Part shown: in pieces, positions 14,598-15,710 of the stretch
Position numbering within the stretch: position 1 is the stretch's first letter
How the letters are laid out: each line of letters opens with the position of its first letter
Source: an uncultured Christensenellaceae bacterium
GTDB lineage: Bacteria; Bacillota; Clostridia; Christensenellales; Borkfalkiaceae
Direction: 5' to 3'
DNA length: 15,710 bases
NCBI GenBank assembly: GCA_910588695.1
Contig: CAJUOV010000025.1
Coordinates: 1 to 15,710 of the forward strand
Notes under the pieces: model-generated
What the model was told of the DNA's origin: nothing
The model's input: only the letters and a program-made list of their open reading frames with translations
Databases searched by the model: none
Made by a program: the position numbers and the translations under genes

Positions 14598-15574
14598 ACC
14601 GCCCCCTCTCTCGGCTCGTAGAGACTGCGGAACAGCGAGATCGCATAGTGGTCGGTCATAGACGACAAATAGTCCGCCGCCGCCCGCGGCACGTCCGTTC
14701 TGTCGTAGGGCGCGGGGATCTCTTCCGGATGCGCCGTAAAATAGGCATAAAGCGTTTCCAACATGCGCTTTGCATTATCCTGAATCAGTTTGTTCGCCCT
14801 CTCGTAAACATGCTCGAACATAAACACGCGCAATTCGTTGAGCGCCTCCGATTTCTCGTCGGACATTCTTACAAAAGACTGCCCTTCGCTCACGGCGACA
14901 ATATCGGAAACCGCCGTATTGATCCGCTTGCTCGTATCCCGCCCGAACACCTTGACCGCCTCCTTGGGCAGCTCGTCCGCGCTCAAAAGTCCCGCGCGGA
15001 TCGCGTCTTCGATGTCGTGATTGATATATGCGATGCGATCGGCGTAAGAGACGACCACCCCTTCCAGCGTGGCGGGATTTCCCTTCGAAGTGTGATTAAA
15101 AATACCGTCGCGCACTTCGAAAGTCAGATTGAGTCCCTTTCCGTCCTTTTCAAGCGCGTCCACGACGCGCAGAGACTGCTCCGAATGACGGAATCCGTAG
15201 GGACAGAGCTCGTCCAACACCCTCTCGCCGACATGTCCGAACGGCGTATGCCCCAAATCGTGACCGAGCGCGATCGCCTCTGCCAAATCTTCGTTGAGGC
15301 ACAGGCACCCCGCGATCGAACGGGCGATCTGACAAACATCCAAAGTGTGCGTCAGGCGCGACATATAATGATCGCCGTCCGGCGCAAAAAATACCTGCGT
15401 CTTGTTTTTCAGGCGGCGGAAAGATTTAGAATAGATAATGCGGTCTCTGTCGCGCTGAAAATCGGTGCGCATGGGACAGGGTTCTTCCTCTTTGAGCCTG
15501 CCCGCGCTCTCCCATGATTTTTTTGCATAAGGCGACAAAAACTCCCGCTCTTTTTCATAAGTCTTTTCTTTCAT
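14594..15574 (-). CDS. dgt: Deoxyguanosinetriphosphate triphosphohydrolase-like HD protein
   Basis: A 326-residue HD-domain phosphohydrolase of the dNTPase family, expected to cleave dNTPs to deoxynucleoside and triphosphate and so limit dNTP pools. Metal-binding HD residues are H76 in RLTHT, H105-D106 in GHDLGHTPFGH and D179 in SYADRIAY. RTDFQRDRDRI (36-46) and FRRLKNKTQVF (52-62) are family signatures. HYM at 69-71 replaces the usual HYR before RLTHT. It is the first gene of the dnaG-rpoD operon, a common Firmicutes arrangement. The ATG at 15574 fits the family N-terminus but has no ribosome binding site of its own; the only good one belongs to a six-codon in-frame ORF just upstream. Family members differ in substrate, so dGTP specificity is not certain. 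Confidence 0.95.
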   Translation of the reverse strand: MKEKTYEKEREFLSPYAKKSWESAGRLKEEEPCPMRTDFQRDRDRIIYSKSFRRLKNKTQVFFAPDGDHYMSRLTHTLDVCQIARSIAGCLCLNEDLAEAIALGHDLGHTPFGHVGERVLDELCPYGFRHSEQSLRVVDALEKDGKGLNLTFEVRDGIFNHTSKGNPATLEGVVVSYADRIAYINHDIEDAIRAGLLSADELPKEAVKVFGRDTSKRINTAVSDIVAVSEGQSFVRMSDEKSEALNELRVFMFEHVYERANKLIQDNAKRMLETLYAYFTAHPEEIPAPYDRTDVPRAAADYLSSMTDHYAISLFRSLYEPREGAV

Positions 15575-15580
15575 TAAGAG

Positions 15581-15601
15581 TTATTTCGTACTTTTCGGCA
15601 T
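15581..15601 (-). promoter_or_regulatory. Six-codon in-frame leader ORF before dgt
   Basis: On the minus strand AAAAGGA lies four bases before an ATG at 15601, which opens MPKSTK and ends with TAA at 15583-15581. The dgt ATG follows six bases later in the same frame. The strong ribosome binding site therefore serves the mini-ORF, and dgt would be reached by reinitiation. It could equally be the remnant of a longer dgt N-terminus cut by a nonsense codon. Whether the peptide matters is unknown. Confidence 0.5.
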
Positions 15602-15667
15602 TTATTCCTTTTTTTGACGAAAAATTTTTTCATTTTGCAATATAATGTCCGAAAAAACAATAATAAT

Positions 15668-15686
15668 CCACCCGCATAGCGGGTGG
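15668..15686. repeat. Perfect hairpin CCACCCGC-ATA-GCGGGTGG
   Basis: An 8-base perfect inverted repeat with a 3-base loop, about 95 bases upstream of dgt. Read on the minus strand it is followed, ten bases later, by a run of six T, so it may serve as an imperfect terminator for a gene beyond the window. It shares the core GCATAGC with the hairpin at 15699-15709, which suggests the end of a dispersed or mobile repeat instead. Confidence 0.7.
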
Positions 15687-15698
15687 TATTTCATTTTC

Positions 15699-15709
15699 GG
15701 GCATAGCCC
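15699..15709. repeat. Short hairpin GGGC-ATA-GCCC
   Basis: A 4-base inverted repeat with the same ATA loop and the same GCATAGC core as the hairpin 12 bases to its left. It reaches the window edge, so any longer structure is cut off. Confidence 0.5.
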
Positions 15710-15710
15710 T

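Noticed and set aside
14648..15517. Plus-strand ORF of 289 codons antisense to dgt
   Set aside because: Lies wholly within dgt, whose HD motifs and family signatures are unambiguous; the opposite reading has no motifs and no ribosome binding site.
15602..15694. Minus-strand ORF MKYHPLCGW... across the right-edge hairpin
   Set aside because: About 30 codons, no ribosome binding site, and it reads through the inverted repeat; likely chance. The part outside the window could change this view.

Overview
This window looks like a housekeeping stretch of chromosome from a low-to-medium GC Gram-positive bacterium, most likely a gut-type member of the Clostridia. The reasons are the dgt-dnaG-rpoD-trmK-nif3-zinc ribbon gene order, a SigA-like sigma factor of 351 residues, a YlbJ-like membrane protein, tRNA genes with encoded CCA, and textbook TTGACA-17-TATAAT promoters. 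The taxon is inferred from gene content only. I see no phage, CRISPR array, toxin system or complete insertion element, and no obvious undescribed multi-gene system.

Layout. (1) Positions 1-509 hold a minus-strand cluster of six tRNA genes, transcribed Gly(TCC), Arg(TCT), His(GTG), Gln(TTG), Lys(TTT), Lys(CTT; cut by the window edge), with a strong promoter at 530-558. (2) A single-gene sugar transferase (630-1427, minus) is divergent from a small zinc-ribbon/two-helix membrane protein (1647-2114, plus); the 219-base gap between them holds a promoter for each. (3) A bidirectional terminator at about 2135-2176 separates that gene from rarA (2172-3485, minus). A ylbJ-like gene (3550-4494, plus) diverges from rarA and meets pheA tail to tail with overlapping stop codons. 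(4) A minus-strand operon runs from 8061 down to 4489: unknown membrane protein, rsmD, coaD, a DAHP synthase, pheA. It starts from a perfect consensus promoter at 8080-8108. (5) A second minus-strand operon runs from 15574 down to 8105: dgt, dnaG, rpoD, trmK, nif3, coiled-coil zinc-ribbon protein, alr, and 5-formyl-THF cyclo-ligase. Most of its genes overlap by 1-26 bases. (6) The right edge (15668-15709) carries two small hairpins that share the core GCATAGC.

How the genes fit together. The dgt operon is an extended macromolecular-synthesis operon: dNTP control, primer synthesis and the main sigma factor, followed by tRNA modification, a DUF34/Nif3 protein, D-alanine supply for the wall, and folate salvage. 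The second operon joins rRNA methylation and CoA synthesis to the first step of the shikimate pathway and the committed step to phenylalanine. The most unusual local details are an in-frame six-codon mini-ORF that holds the only good ribosome binding site in front of dgt, a fthC stop codon lying inside the -35 hexamer of the next operon, a shortened alanine racemase, a C-x-C variant zinc ribbon, and the paired hairpins at the right edge.
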